From positions 62,001 to 126,000 of the forward strand of contig JAQCEQ010000001.1 in NCBI GenBank assembly GCA_027618565.1: a stretch of 64,000 bases of DNA, given 5' to 3'. A program made the position numbers and the translations under genes. This stretch comes from Planctomycetota bacterium (lineage in GTDB: Bacteria > Planctomycetota > Phycisphaerae > Phycisphaerales > SM1A02). The notes under the pieces were generated by a model that worked only from the letters and a program-made list of their open reading frames with translations, was not told the DNA's origin and did not search any database. Below are positions 1 through 8,508 of this stretch, in pieces (the stretch's first letter is position 1; every line of letters begins with the position of its first letter).

Positions 1-135
1 GTCTACATCACTGACACCGTGGCCATGGAAGTGCTGGCGCTCCAGTGGGACGACAACCAGCGTACCTTCACGGGCCTCGGCTACCGAAACATCGGGAGCG
101 ACGCCAACAATGCAACCCGCTCGGGAGGGCGTTGA
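1..135 (+). CDS. C-terminal end of an unknown protein (partial)
   Basis: The first reading frame is open from the window edge to a TGA at 133-135, giving the last 44 residues of a protein whose start lies outside. The visible part begins VYITDTVAMEVLAL and contains a short Trp/Asp-rich stretch (QWDDNQ) and then a Gly-rich tail. The next gene starts 1 nt after the stop. Its C-terminal half carries a similar pattern (LYIIDSRSETLMVY), so the two may be distant paralogues. I do not recognise a family and give no function. Confidence 0.6.
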   Translation, partial: VYITDTVAMEVLALQWDDNQRTFTGLGYRNIGSDANNATRSGGR

Positions 136-136
136 C

Positions 137-478
137 ATGTCGCGCACCCACCCTGGCACTCACTTGGGCATTCACTCTCGCGCCAACACTGCCCTCACGC
201 TCTCCGCGTGCGGCCTCGCCATGACACTCGGCGCGCTCCTGGCGCAGCCAACGCATCGTGAGGCGCTCGCTGACGCCGTGTTCGGACCGGACGATGTCTC
301 GATGCTCACGCTGACCAATGGCCTGGGGGGCGCGGAGAATCCCCACGAGACGCTGTACATCATCGACAGCCGCAGCGAAACGCTGATGGTGTATTTCATC
401 GAGAACAGCGGACAGAAGCGACTCGACTTCCGGCAGGCGGTTTCTCTCCCGGAGCTCTTCCGCCAGGCGAGGAATTGA
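137..478 (+). CDS. Small membrane-anchored or exported hypothetical protein
   Basis: This 113-residue protein starts at the ATG at 137, chosen because GGGAGG at 123-128 gives a Shine-Dalgarno with 8-nt spacing. An upstream ATG at 110 overlaps the preceding gene and has no such site. Residues about 18-40 form one hydrophobic segment, either a signal peptide or an N-terminal anchor. The rest is a soluble domain ending with LYIIDSRSETLMVYF. That segment resembles the tail of the preceding gene, suggesting a tandem pair of the same family. The pair is probably co-transcribed with deoC, which begins about 10 nt downstream. Function unknown. Confidence 0.6.
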   Translation: MSRTHPGTHLGIHSRANTALTLSACGLAMTLGALLAQPTHREALADAVFGPDDVSMLTLTNGLGGAENPHETLYIIDSRSETLMVYFIENSGQKRLDFRQAVSLPELFRQARN

Positions 479-488
479 CGAGGCGGGC

Positions 489-1457
489 GTGATGGATGCC
501 GCACGACACCTTGGTGCGGTCACGGTCGATGACGTGACGGTGGTCAGGCGCGCCGCGCACTTCACCACTCGGAGTATCAAAAAGGACTCGAAGTCACGCG
601 CCATCCGGCTGGCGGTGTCGATGGTGGACCTCACCACGCTGGAGGGCGCGGACACCGCCGAAAAGGTGCGATCGCTGTGCGTGAAGGCGGCGCAGCCGTG
701 CACCGAACCACTGCATGATCCGTTGCCGGCGTGCGCGGCGGTGTGCGTCTATCCACAGATGGTCCGCGCGGCGAAGGAGTGCCTGCGATTGCTCGCGACG
801 CGTCTTCCGGCCGCCGCAGCCATCAAGGTGGCCAGTGTTGCGACTGGATTTCCCAGCGGGCAATACTCGCTTGATCTACGCGTGCGAGACACACACGAAG
901 CGGTCGCGGCTGGGGCGGACGAGATCGACATGGTGATTTCGCGCGGGGCGTTCCTCTCAGGCGACCTGGGGTTCGTTCGCGACGAAGTGCGCGCGATCCG
1001 CGAGGCGTGCGGCTCGGCGCACCTGAAGATCATCCTCGAGACCGGCGAGCTGGCCACGCTGGACAATGTCAGGCGCGCCTCTGACATGGCGATCGATGCC
1101 GCCGTGAGCGCGCCGGGTTGTGCGGCGCCGCACGATGGCGACCTCTTCATCAAGACTTCCACGGGCAAGGTGCAGCCCGCCGCCACGATGCCCGTCACGC
1201 TGGTGATGCTTGAGGCGATCCGCGACCACTTTCGCGCCACCGGCCTGCGCATCGGGATGAAGCCGGCAGGGGGGATCCGCACGAGCAAGCAGGCGATCCA
1301 CTACCTGGTGATGGTGCGCGAGACGCTTGGCGAGGCGTGGCTCTCGCCGCACCTCTTCCGATTTGGCGCCAGCGCGCTCTTAGGAGATCTCGTGCGCCAG
1401 GCGCTCTGGATGGAGCGTGGGGTGTATACGGGTGCGGGCGACTCAGCGGAGCCGTAG
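489..1457 (+). CDS. deoC: Deoxyribose-phosphate aldolase
   Basis: DeoC cleaves 2-deoxyribose-5-phosphate into acetaldehyde and glyceraldehyde-3-phosphate in deoxynucleoside catabolism, in the cytoplasm. At 322 residues it is the long class I form. The Schiff-base lysine is K222 in FIKTSTGK, the proton-relay lysine is K258 in GMKPAGGIRT, and the active-site aspartate is D147 in EIDMVI. The start is GTG at 489 or the adjacent ATG at 492. About 60 N-terminal residues precede the core barrel. It lies 5 kb from a leftward aldehyde dehydrogenase pair that could oxidise the acetaldehyde product, although the sigma/VIT pair lies between them. Confidence 0.95.
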   Translation: MMDAARHLGAVTVDDVTVVRRAAHFTTRSIKKDSKSRAIRLAVSMVDLTTLEGADTAEKVRSLCVKAAQPCTEPLHDPLPACAAVCVYPQMVRAAKECLRLLATRLPAAAAIKVASVATGFPSGQYSLDLRVRDTHEAVAAGADEIDMVISRGAFLSGDLGFVRDEVRAIREACGSAHLKIILETGELATLDNVRRASDMAIDAAVSAPGCAAPHDGDLFIKTSTGKVQPAATMPVTLVMLEAIRDHFRATGLRIGMKPAGGIRTSKQAIHYLVMVRETLGEAWLSPHLFRFGASALLGDLVRQALWMERGVYTGAGDSAEP

Positions 1458-1476
1458 CCGACCTCCCAAAAGGTGG

Positions 1477-4400
1477 TCACTCGCAGACCACAAACCGTAT
1501 CGGCTCCACGAATTCGACAGACGACACAAGCGCCAGTCGCACCAGGTCCTCTCGGGCCACGCGCGCAACCACCACCCGTGTCGGCTGGTTCACGGCATCC
1601 ACTGTGCATCCAACCTTGGCCAACTCATCGCTGGTCGACACCGACACGCCACTCACGCGGATCGTGACCATGATCTTTCCCTCGTGCTTGGTCCACTCGG
1701 GTGTGGCGGGACGATCCCCGTAGAGCGCAAAGAGCAGCAACTGTTGGTCCATGCGATCCCACAAGAGGTCCAGCTCGGCGGGGGCGATGACCGCAGCTGA
1801 TGCCAAGGTACCCGCCACGCCTGCCCCGGCCCCAGCAATCGCCGCCGCCCTGCGCGCATCAAGCCACTTCGCGATCTCAGCCTGCATCGCCTGCGGCGCG
1901 TGAATCACAAGGACACCTCGCTTCCCCGTCCAAGTCGCCAGGAACCCGCCACGATCAACCCACACCGCAGGCTGCACGGCACCCTGCATCGCAGTCACCA
2001 GCTCCAGTGCGAGGCGCTCAGACTCTTCTGTCGGCTCGCCACCAGCCTTCACCAAGTCGCGAATGTCGTACATCGTGAGCACCGCAGGTTCGTCAATCCA
2101 TGCCTTGGAGGGATCGGTGGCGGCACTGACTGTGCCGACCGCACCCCGCGCGCCAGCCTCATCACTCGCTGGTGCGCTCTGACTGACGGGCTCATCCTTC
2201 GGCGCGTCCACCGCCACAGCCAGCTTGAAAGACTGCGAGGACGCAGCCGCACCCGCAGGCGGAGCCAACGGGGGAGGTGGTGCACTGCGCATGCGCACCG
2301 ACCGCGAGTGTGGCGCGGGTGTCATCTCTCTGACACTGCCAACGACGGGTGAGGCGACGGGTGAGGCAGTGTTTGGGGCCAACGCCCGATTCACCGATGA
2401 CGCCATCGTCGATCGACGCCCCTCTGCCAATCGCTCCTCCTCACGCCCCGGCGCCTGGAGGATCTCGCCAAAGAATCCTTCCCAGCGCAGGCCCTGCGGG
2501 AACTCGATCGGCACATGCACCAGCATCGCCTTGCCGCCCACAGTGACTCGCGCCTTCTCCACCGCGACGAAACTGGTGAAGGGCGTCATGATGTGGAACG
2601 ATTCACCCAGCGACACGATCTGCTGCGTGACATCAGCGGGCACGCTTCCCTGTTCCAGCGCGGCCAGGTGCGGTAGTAAGACCTGATCCACCTTCGCGCG
2701 TGCCCACACCGGCTGGCACACGGCGTGGGCCGATTCCATGACGGGAAGGTTGAGCTGCACTCGACGCTCCCACGGTCCCGCGGCCGTCGTGCCGCGAATG
2801 ACTGCGGCGCCAACGCCGCTTCGCGCATAACGGCCCTTGATGACCAGAGGCTCCGCATCAAAGAGGTCCGGCATCGCGGTGAGCGATGGGATTACGTCCT
2901 GGACGGTCACGCCCTCGAACTCAACAGAGATGTCCGTGAGTACTGGTGTCTGGATGCGCTTGACCAGTCGATCCACCGCTGCATCGCCATCGTCGCTCAG
3001 CAGCACGATCTCGCTCGCGCCACGACCGGCTGCCGCCATCGAATCGATGAGCCAGCGATTCACGCTGTTGCCAATGCCCAGTGAGAAGACTCGCGTGGAC
3101 CCGGCGTTGTCGTGGATCGCCTGCACGATCGCCTGGTCGTTGCCGATATAGGCGTCCGTCAGGAACACCACGACGCGCATCGGATCGGCGCTCTTGTCGG
3201 CAAACGCCAGCGTGTCGGCCTTGAGTCGACGCTCTCCATTCCGTGTTTCCCATCGACCCTTCGCGTCGATGAAGACGCCCTCGGGCTGCAGGACAGTCGG
3301 CAGCGCGGTGCCGGTCACCATCGGCAGGACAAGACCGTCACGCACGCGGATCGACAACGCGCCGTTGCCATCGGCGAGGATCGACGAGTACGGCACCCGC
3401 ACCTTGACCGCACGGCCATCCGCCGGCAGGTCCGCCAGCTGCACCGGCGTGATCGCGCCGCCCGCCGCTCTCGGCCGCACCAACGCCGCGTTGATCGCCG
3501 TCATCATTTCGGTGCCGCCTCCCGCGCCGCGCGAGTCCACAAACCCAAGCGCCGCCGCAATGTTCGCCGCCGAACCTGCGCGGGGCTCGGGCCACATCAC
3601 GGTGGTCGCGCCAGCGAAGGTGATGACATTGAATGTGTCCTGCGGACGAAGCGCGGCCAACGCCTTGCGCATGAGTTCCTTGCTCTTCTCCTGGGGGAAG
3701 CCACTCATCGAGCCGGAGGTATCCAGCACGAACACCACCTCGCGCCCTCGAATCGCCGCGGGATCAACCGCCGCCCGCGCCGGTGGGTTGAGCACGATGG
3801 TGAAGAAGCCGTTGGTGTCCACCCAAGTGGCTGCGTCGCCGCTGGAACTCTTGAACTCGTCCTGCACCGACGCCGCACGCCCGCCAGACATGAAGATTGG
3901 CTGCGCGTGGGCGAAGACTCCTTCGGTGATGGCGTCGTCCTGGAGTCGCCACGAGAGCACGAAGTCGCGATTGGGGATCGACGATCCGCCCGCCAGCGAC
4001 ACGCTGCGCTTGGTCAAGGCGCCCGGGTAAAAGTTGAGGTCCTCCACGATCTCGTGCTGTGTGCTGTCGATGTCCGTGATGCCAGGGCCACCGGAATCAA
4101 TGTTCACGCGGATCGAGAGGTCGTGCCCGGCACGCTTGGTTGGCGGCACCGGCATCGGCGTGATGCGCGCCGCGTCGGGGACCTGATCGGTGTTCTTGGC
4201 GAAAGGGGCGCCCGGCGCGGCGGGTGCCCAGCACCAGCGCGAATTCACATGGCACAGGCCGCACGGATACAGCTGGCAGGACTCCTTCGACTGATTGGCG
4301 TAGACGACGATGCAGTCGATGGGTTGCTCCGTCGCGCATCGCTCGATTGCTTCGTCGGTCGCGTGGACCGCGCGCGCATCCGTCAGTCGCGTCAGGACAT

Positions 4401-5301
4401 CGGCGGCCCGAACGCCTGCCTCGCCCGACGTGACATCAACCTGGCAGGGACCGAGCAGCACGGCGCCGGCACACGGTTCGACGCCTGGCGGCAGTTGTGG
4501 ATCATGCCCGGCGATCGTCGGCGTGCCGGGGATGTACCGCGGCCCGACAACGGTCGGGAAATCGAACGAATACACGCCGTCCCGAGACTGCAGTGTCTCC
4601 ACGTAGGCGATCTCGACCTCCACGGTCGCGCCGCTCTCGATGTTCGCGACACTCTGCGTGAAGATGTTCGGCCGCTCCTGCTCAAGCAAGCTCGCGACAT
4701 ACCCAGCCTCGCGCGCACTCTCGTACATCTGCCGCGCGGCGCTGCGCTCCTTCACCTCGCCATCCACCACGCGCTCTCCCTCGGGGGTGATGATGCGCAT
4801 GCGCATGCGATCCACCGCCGCGCGGTGCGACAGCGGGAAGGTGTAGACCGCCTCGATCTTCTGCGGGTACATGTTGGTGTAGGTCTGCTTCACGGTCACG
4901 CGGCTGAACGGCCCGGACACATCCGCCACCACATCCGTGTGTTGCAGCGGACACGGCCCGATGACTCGTCCTGTGGGATCAAGCGCGTCCAACCGACCGC
5001 CCTCAGGCACCATGACCAAGCCGCCAGAGGCAAATGCGCCGCGCTCCGTTCCGCCTTGCGACGCGAAGAATCCGACCAACGCCGCCAGCGCGATCATTGC
5101 GGCCAGCGAGAGCCACTGGCGCATGGGGGATGCGACACGGCGAACGGGCCCACCCGCGGACTGAACCGCAGCGAGCACCTGGTCGCGGCTTGCGGTCGCG
5201 CGGGCACGGTGCAGGTCGTGCCACGCGCGCAACTGTGTGTCCAATGCGTCTCGCGGTGGCTGGGCGTCGTGATCGTGTGGCGTGCGGGTGGAATCGTTCA
5301 T
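1477..5301 (-). CDS. Membrane-anchored VIT/VWA-domain protein, possible sigma-factor partner
   Basis: This very large protein (1274 residues) has a hydrophilic N-terminal cytosolic stretch (1-60), one membrane helix (about 62-80), a VIT domain as in inter-alpha-trypsin inhibitor heavy chains (about 95-240), a Cys-rich insert (six Cys between 322 and 357), and a von Willebrand A domain whose metal site DTSGS is at 527-531. A long C-terminal region with low-complexity Pro/Ala/Ser stretches follows. Most of the protein is therefore predicted outside the cytoplasm. Its ATG overlaps the stop of the upstream ECF sigma gene by 4 nt. The short cytosolic tail sits where an anti-sigma domain would, which suggests sigma-factor control; this is inference. 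The ligand is unknown. Confidence 0.88.
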   Translation of the reverse strand: MNDSTRTPHDHDAQPPRDALDTQLRAWHDLHRARATASRDQVLAAVQSAGGPVRRVASPMRQWLSLAAMIALAALVGFFASQGGTERGAFASGGLVMVPEGGRLDALDPTGRVIGPCPLQHTDVVADVSGPFSRVTVKQTYTNMYPQKIEAVYTFPLSHRAAVDRMRMRIITPEGERVVDGEVKERSAARQMYESAREAGYVASLLEQERPNIFTQSVANIESGATVEVEIAYVETLQSRDGVYSFDFPTVVGPRYIPGTPTIAGHDPQLPPGVEPCAGAVLLGPCQVDVTSGEAGVRAADVLTRLTDARAVHATDEAIERCATEQPIDCIVVYANQSKESCQLYPCGLCHVNSRWCWAPAAPGAPFAKNTDQVPDAARITPMPVPPTKRAGHDLSIRVNIDSGGPGITDIDSTQHEIVEDLNFYPGALTKRSVSLAGGSSIPNRDFVLSWRLQDDAITEGVFAHAQPIFMSGGRAASVQDEFKSSSGDAATWVDTNGFFTIVLNPPARAAVDPAAIRGREVVFVLDTSGSMSGFPQEKSKELMRKALAALRPQDTFNVITFAGATTVMWPEPRAGSAANIAAALGFVDSRGAGGGTEMMTAINAALVRPRAAGGAITPVQLADLPADGRAVKVRVPYSSILADGNGALSIRVRDGLVLPMVTGTALPTVLQPEGVFIDAKGRWETRNGERRLKADTLAFADKSADPMRVVVFLTDAYIGNDQAIVQAIHDNAGSTRVFSLGIGNSVNRWLIDSMAAAGRGASEIVLLSDDGDAAVDRLVKRIQTPVLTDISVEFEGVTVQDVIPSLTAMPDLFDAEPLVIKGRYARSGVGAAVIRGTTAAGPWERRVQLNLPVMESAHAVCQPVWARAKVDQVLLPHLAALEQGSVPADVTQQIVSLGESFHIMTPFTSFVAVEKARVTVGGKAMLVHVPIEFPQGLRWEGFFGEILQAPGREEERLAEGRRSTMASSVNRALAPNTASPVASPVVGSVREMTPAPHSRSVRMRSAPPPPLAPPAGAAASSQSFKLAVAVDAPKDEPVSQSAPASDEAGARGAVGTVSAATDPSKAWIDEPAVLTMYDIRDLVKAGGEPTEESERLALELVTAMQGAVQPAVWVDRGGFLATWTGKRGVLVIHAPQAMQAEIAKWLDARRAAAIAGAGAGVAGTLASAAVIAPAELDLLWDRMDQQLLLFALYGDRPATPEWTKHEGKIMVTIRVSGVSVSTSDELAKVGCTVDAVNQPTRVVVARVAREDLVRLALVSSVEFVEPIRFVVCE

Positions 5302-5891
5302 GATGCAACTCCCATGGATTGCGCGATGTGCGCGCGGGCTCGATTGACCAACTTGTAGAAGCCACTGCGTGACAGCTTGAGTGTCGCCGCCGCTGTGGAG
5401 ACCGGATCGTGTTCCAGGTAATAGATGTGAATGGCCAGGCGCTCATCGTCGGGCAGCGAGTCGATCGCCACGGTCAACGCCTCACTGGCCTCGGTGTGTT
5501 CGATGCGTGCAATGACGGCGCTGCCCGCGCCGCCTCGTTCTTGCGCAACCTGGATCATGGCCTGCTCCTCTTTGCGGGACCGGCGCCCCGCGGCTCGTCG
5601 ATGTTCCTTGCACACCAGTCGCGCAATGGCGTAGAGCCACGACCGAAAGCCTCGGCAGTCGGTGACATTGCCAAGGCGAGTGTGCGCCCGAATGAATGTC
5701 TCCTGGCACGCGTCCTCCGCATCCGACACCACGGCGCCTTCGCGACGGCAAAGCGCCAGCACCACGGGGGCGTGGCGGTCATAGAGACGGGCAAACGCGG
5801 AAGCGTCGCCGCTCGCATGGTTGGCAAGGTCAGCGCAATCATCGTGCAACAGTTCACTGATGACCATGGGGGAGATTGTGTCTCCATGCAC
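5298..5891 (-). CDS. ECF-family RNA polymerase sigma factor
   Basis: This 197-residue protein has an ECF sigma-70 layout. Region 2 spans about residues 34-75 and includes the DAEDACQETFIRAH helix. A short linker follows, and region 4 spans about residues 136-190 and ends in a helix-turn-helix (LSRSGFYKLVNRAR). It should direct RNA polymerase to a small regulon, perhaps including its own operon. The stop overlaps the start of the VIT/VWA protein by 4 nt, so the two are translationally coupled. The start is uncertain: GTG at 5891 gives the longest form, and ATG at 5867 is an alternative. No separate anti-sigma gene is adjacent. Confidence 0.92.
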   Translation of the reverse strand: MHGDTISPMVISELLHDDCADLANHASGDASAFARLYDRHAPVVLALCRREGAVVSDAEDACQETFIRAHTRLGNVTDCRGFRSWLYAIARLVCKEHRRAAGRRSRKEEQAMIQVAQERGGAGSAVIARIEHTEASEALTVAIDSLPDDERLAIHIYYLEHDPVSTAAATLKLSRSGFYKLVNRARAHIAQSMGVAS

Positions 5892-6016
5892 GACTGAAAA
5901 CTCAACGAAGAGACTGATGTACAGTCCGATAACCTAGAATCTGCGCTCCTTGGCGTGGCCATCGTCCGAATGAGCCGGCGGGTTTGTTGCGCCGCGCCCG
6001 CCCTGCTGGTGTTTGT

Positions 6017-6038
6017 GAAAAAGAGCCCCTAAGGGGCC
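6017..6038 (-). terminator. Short intrinsic terminator after the aldehyde dehydrogenase operon
   Basis: Read on the minus strand, GCCCC-TTA-GGGGC forms a 5-bp stem with a 3-nt loop, followed by TCTTTTT. It lies about 35 nt past the stop of the truncated aldehyde dehydrogenase, the right place to end that transcript. The stem is short but GC-rich and the T tract is good. Confidence 0.6.
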
Positions 6039-6070
6039 GATCCCACCAACATCCGGGGCTGGAGGAATCG

Positions 6071-7024
6071 TCACACCGCCCGCGGCATCCAGACGGTCTT
6101 GAGTTCGATCATCTGGCTCAGGAATGCTGGCGTCCGGAGTGAGTCGGCATCCGCGCCCGACTGGTGGATGTGCACCCGCTTCAAGTTCTCCGCGGTGCCA
6201 GCCTGGAGGGTCGTGGCAATGGGGGCGGCGGACGCGGCAGGGGCGCCGGACGGGGCCGACGCTTCACCCGCGGCGGCGGCACCGTCGCAAGGCAGCCACG
6301 CATGTACCACCCGAATGTCCCGATGTGATGCGATGACGCCGGCCAGAGACGAGGCGAGCTCGGCAGGCTCAGCCGTCAGCACATTGACTACACCGCCGGG
6401 AACATCTGAGCACGCACACGCTTCAGCCAAGATGAGGCAGGGGAGGGCGATCTCCGGAGTGGCGACGACGACCACGGCATTTCCCATCGCCATCGCCGCG
6501 CCGATCGCGGCGCAGACACACTCCATCGAGCCTGATCCCACAATTGCCACCACGCCAGCCGGCTCGACACTGGTGAAGTTATAGAAGGGACCCGCGACGG
6601 GATTCTGGCTGCCAAGGATCATCGACGCCTTGTCGCTCCATCCGGCCATGGACACCAGTGAGTCCAGTGCGTCGGCAACACTTCGTGACGCCTCGCGACG
6701 CCCCACGCCGCCTGCGACTCGGCACGCCTCCACCAGTTCCTCGCGCCGTGATTCCAGCATTTCGGCGAGTCGATACACCACTTGGCCGCGCATGTAAGGC
6801 GTTGCCCTGGCCCACGCGCCCTGCGCGCCACGAGCTGCCTCCACGGCCTCGCGCAGATCCTTGCGACTTGCCGCACACAGGTGCGCCACGAGCTCGCCCT
6901 TCGCGTTGCACAGCGGCATCGTCTTGCCACTCTCGCCGCGCGGATAGGCACCACTGATGAACAACTTCCAGGTCTTGATGACTTCGGTGCGCGGTTCGCT
7001 GCTCGAGCCGGCGCGCGCGCTCAT
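6071..7024 (-). CDS. Truncated aldehyde dehydrogenase homologue without catalytic cysteine
   Basis: The protein (317 residues) matches the N-terminal, NAD-binding half of the aldehyde dehydrogenase fold. It has the KLFISGAYP start, the helix region around the Arg-rich PYMRGQVVYRLAEML, and a Rossmann segment with EPAGVVAIVGSGS. It ends before the region that carries the catalytic Cys and the general-base Glu, so it should not be an active dehydrogenase. Its start overlaps the stop of the full-length enzyme upstream by 4 nt (ATGA). The pairing resembles ALDH16, in which a catalytic domain is fused to an inactive ALDH-like domain; here they would be two proteins. A structural partner role is inferred. 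Confidence 0.8.
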   Translation of the reverse strand: MSARAGSSSEPRTEVIKTWKLFISGAYPRGESGKTMPLCNAKGELVAHLCAASRKDLREAVEAARGAQGAWARATPYMRGQVVYRLAEMLESRREELVEACRVAGGVGRREASRSVADALDSLVSMAGWSDKASMILGSQNPVAGPFYNFTSVEPAGVVAIVGSGSMECVCAAIGAAMAMGNAVVVVATPEIALPCLILAEACACSDVPGGVVNVLTAEPAELASSLAGVIASHRDIRVVHAWLPCDGAAAAGEASAPSGAPAASAAPIATTLQAGTAENLKRVHIHQSGADADSLRTPAFLSQMIELKTVWMPRAV

Positions 7025-8508
7025 CGCTCACCCTTCCCGCCCACGCGCAGGTACGCCAGCAACCCCTGCTTGCCACCCTCGCGACCGAATCCGCTCTCCT
7101 TCACGCCGCCAAACGGGCTGGCCGGGTCAAACTCGTTGAAGCAGTTGAGCCACACGACACCGGCGTTTAGCTGCCGCGCCATCTCGTAGGCCTTCGACGC
7201 CTTGCTGGTCCACACGCCCGCGCTCAACCCATACGGTGTGTCGTTGGCACGCGAAGCTGCCTCCGCGGGGGTGCGAAATGTCAGCACGCTCAAGACCGGC
7301 CCAAAGATTTCGTCCCGCGCCACCGTGTGTGACGGCTGCACGCCCGTAAACAGTGTCGGCGCGTGCCAGAATCCCTTCTTGGGGAGCGGACCACCGGACA
7401 CAAAGCACTCCGCGCCCTCGCGGACGCCAGCCTCGCAGTAGCGGCGAATCGTGGCCAGCTGCGCGGCGCTGTTGATCGCACCAAGGTCCGTGTTCTTGTC
7501 CAGTGGGTCGCCAACGCGAATCTGCTGCATGCGCTCTCGCAACCGCGCGATGAACTCATCCGCGATCGACTCCTCCAGGAACAGTCGGCTCCCGGCGCAA
7601 CACACATGGCCTTGGTTGAACCAGATGCCGCGCACCACGCCTTCAATGGCCTGGTCAATCGGCGCATCCGCAAAGACGATGTGCGGCCCCTTGCCCCCAA
7701 GTTCCATCGTGAGCCGCTTGCCGGTGCCGGCACACGCGGCGGCAATGCGCTTGCCCACAGAGGTGCTCCCCGTGAACGCGACCTTGTCCACGCCGGTGTG
7801 TTCCACCAGCATTCGGCCGGTCTCGCCCGCGCCGGTGATGATGTTGACCACACCCGGCGGGCAATCGCACTCTTGGAAGATCTCCGCGAGTCGAAGCGCC
7901 GTGAGTGATGTCGTCTCCGCAGGCTTGAGCACGACGGTGTTCCCGCACGCCAGCGCCGGCGCGATCTTCCACGCCGCCATGAGCAACGGGAAGTTCCACG
8001 GAATCACCTGTGCGCACACGCCGACGGGGCGCGACTCATCGCCACCGGTGGCATAGCGGAGCTTGTCGGCCCACCCTGCGTGGTGGAAGAAGTGTGCGGC
8101 GACCAATGGAAGGTCCACATCACGACTCTCCTTGATTGGCTTGCCGCCGTCCATCGTCTCCAGCACGGCCAGCTCGCGCGACCGTTCTTGGATGCGTCGA
8201 GCCACACGGAAGAGCAACTTGCCGCGTTCCAGCGGCGCTGTCTTTCTCCACGACTTCAGCGCCTTGCGGGCGGCGCCGACCGCTCGGTCCACGTCCCTTT
8301 CGCCTGCTTCCGCCACTCGCGAGAGAACCGTTTCGTCCGCCGGATTCGCTGTGTCAAACCACGCCTTGGATGCAGGTTTCACCCAGTCGCCGCCAATGAA
8401 GAGCTGGTGCTCCGGGGCGATTGCTACCTTGAGCGATTCCGGCGCCGGGGCATAGTCCCACGGTGCCAGGGCAGTTGCTCCTGCTGTTCCGGGATCAGGC
8501 GTCGTCAT
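7021..8508 (-). CDS. NAD(P)-dependent aldehyde dehydrogenase
   Basis: This is a full-length enzyme (495 residues) that oxidises an aldehyde to the acid. Visible landmarks are the oxyanion-hole Asn in PWNFP (N172), the cofactor lysine in LKPAE (K195), the base E269 in MELGGKGPH, and the nucleophile C303 in GHVCCAGSR. EIFGPV and PFGGVKESGFGRE follow nearer the C-terminus. I chose the ATG at 8508, which overlaps the preceding gene by 14 nt; a GTG further upstream would overlap it more. The substrate is not determined by sequence. Acetaldehyde from DeoC is a reasonable candidate given the neighbouring aldolase. Confidence 0.93.
   Translation of the reverse strand: MTTPDPGTAGATALAPWDYAPAPESLKVAIAPEHQLFIGGDWVKPASKAWFDTANPADETVLSRVAEAGERDVDRAVGAARKALKSWRKTAPLERGKLLFRVARRIQERSRELAVLETMDGGKPIKESRDVDLPLVAAHFFHHAGWADKLRYATGGDESRPVGVCAQVIPWNFPLLMAAWKIAPALACGNTVVLKPAETTSLTALRLAEIFQECDCPPGVVNIITGAGETGRMLVEHTGVDKVAFTGSTSVGKRIAAACAGTGKRLTMELGGKGPHIVFADAPIDQAIEGVVRGIWFNQGHVCCAGSRLFLEESIADEFIARLRERMQQIRVGDPLDKNTDLGAINSAAQLATIRRYCEAGVREGAECFVSGGPLPKKGFWHAPTLFTGVQPSHTVARDEIFGPVLSVLTFRTPAEAASRANDTPYGLSAGVWTSKASKAYEMARQLNAGVVWLNCFNEFDPASPFGGVKESGFGREGGKQGLLAYLRVGGKGER

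Noticed and set aside
1459-1477. Small hairpin between deoC and the VIT/VWA gene as a bidirectional terminator
   Set aside because: The stem is broken by a mismatch and there is no T tract on either side.
3112-5358. Long open frame on the plus strand opposite the VIT/VWA gene
   Set aside because: It is antisense to a clear domain protein, Arg/His-rich with no recognisable domain; open because of high GC codon bias.
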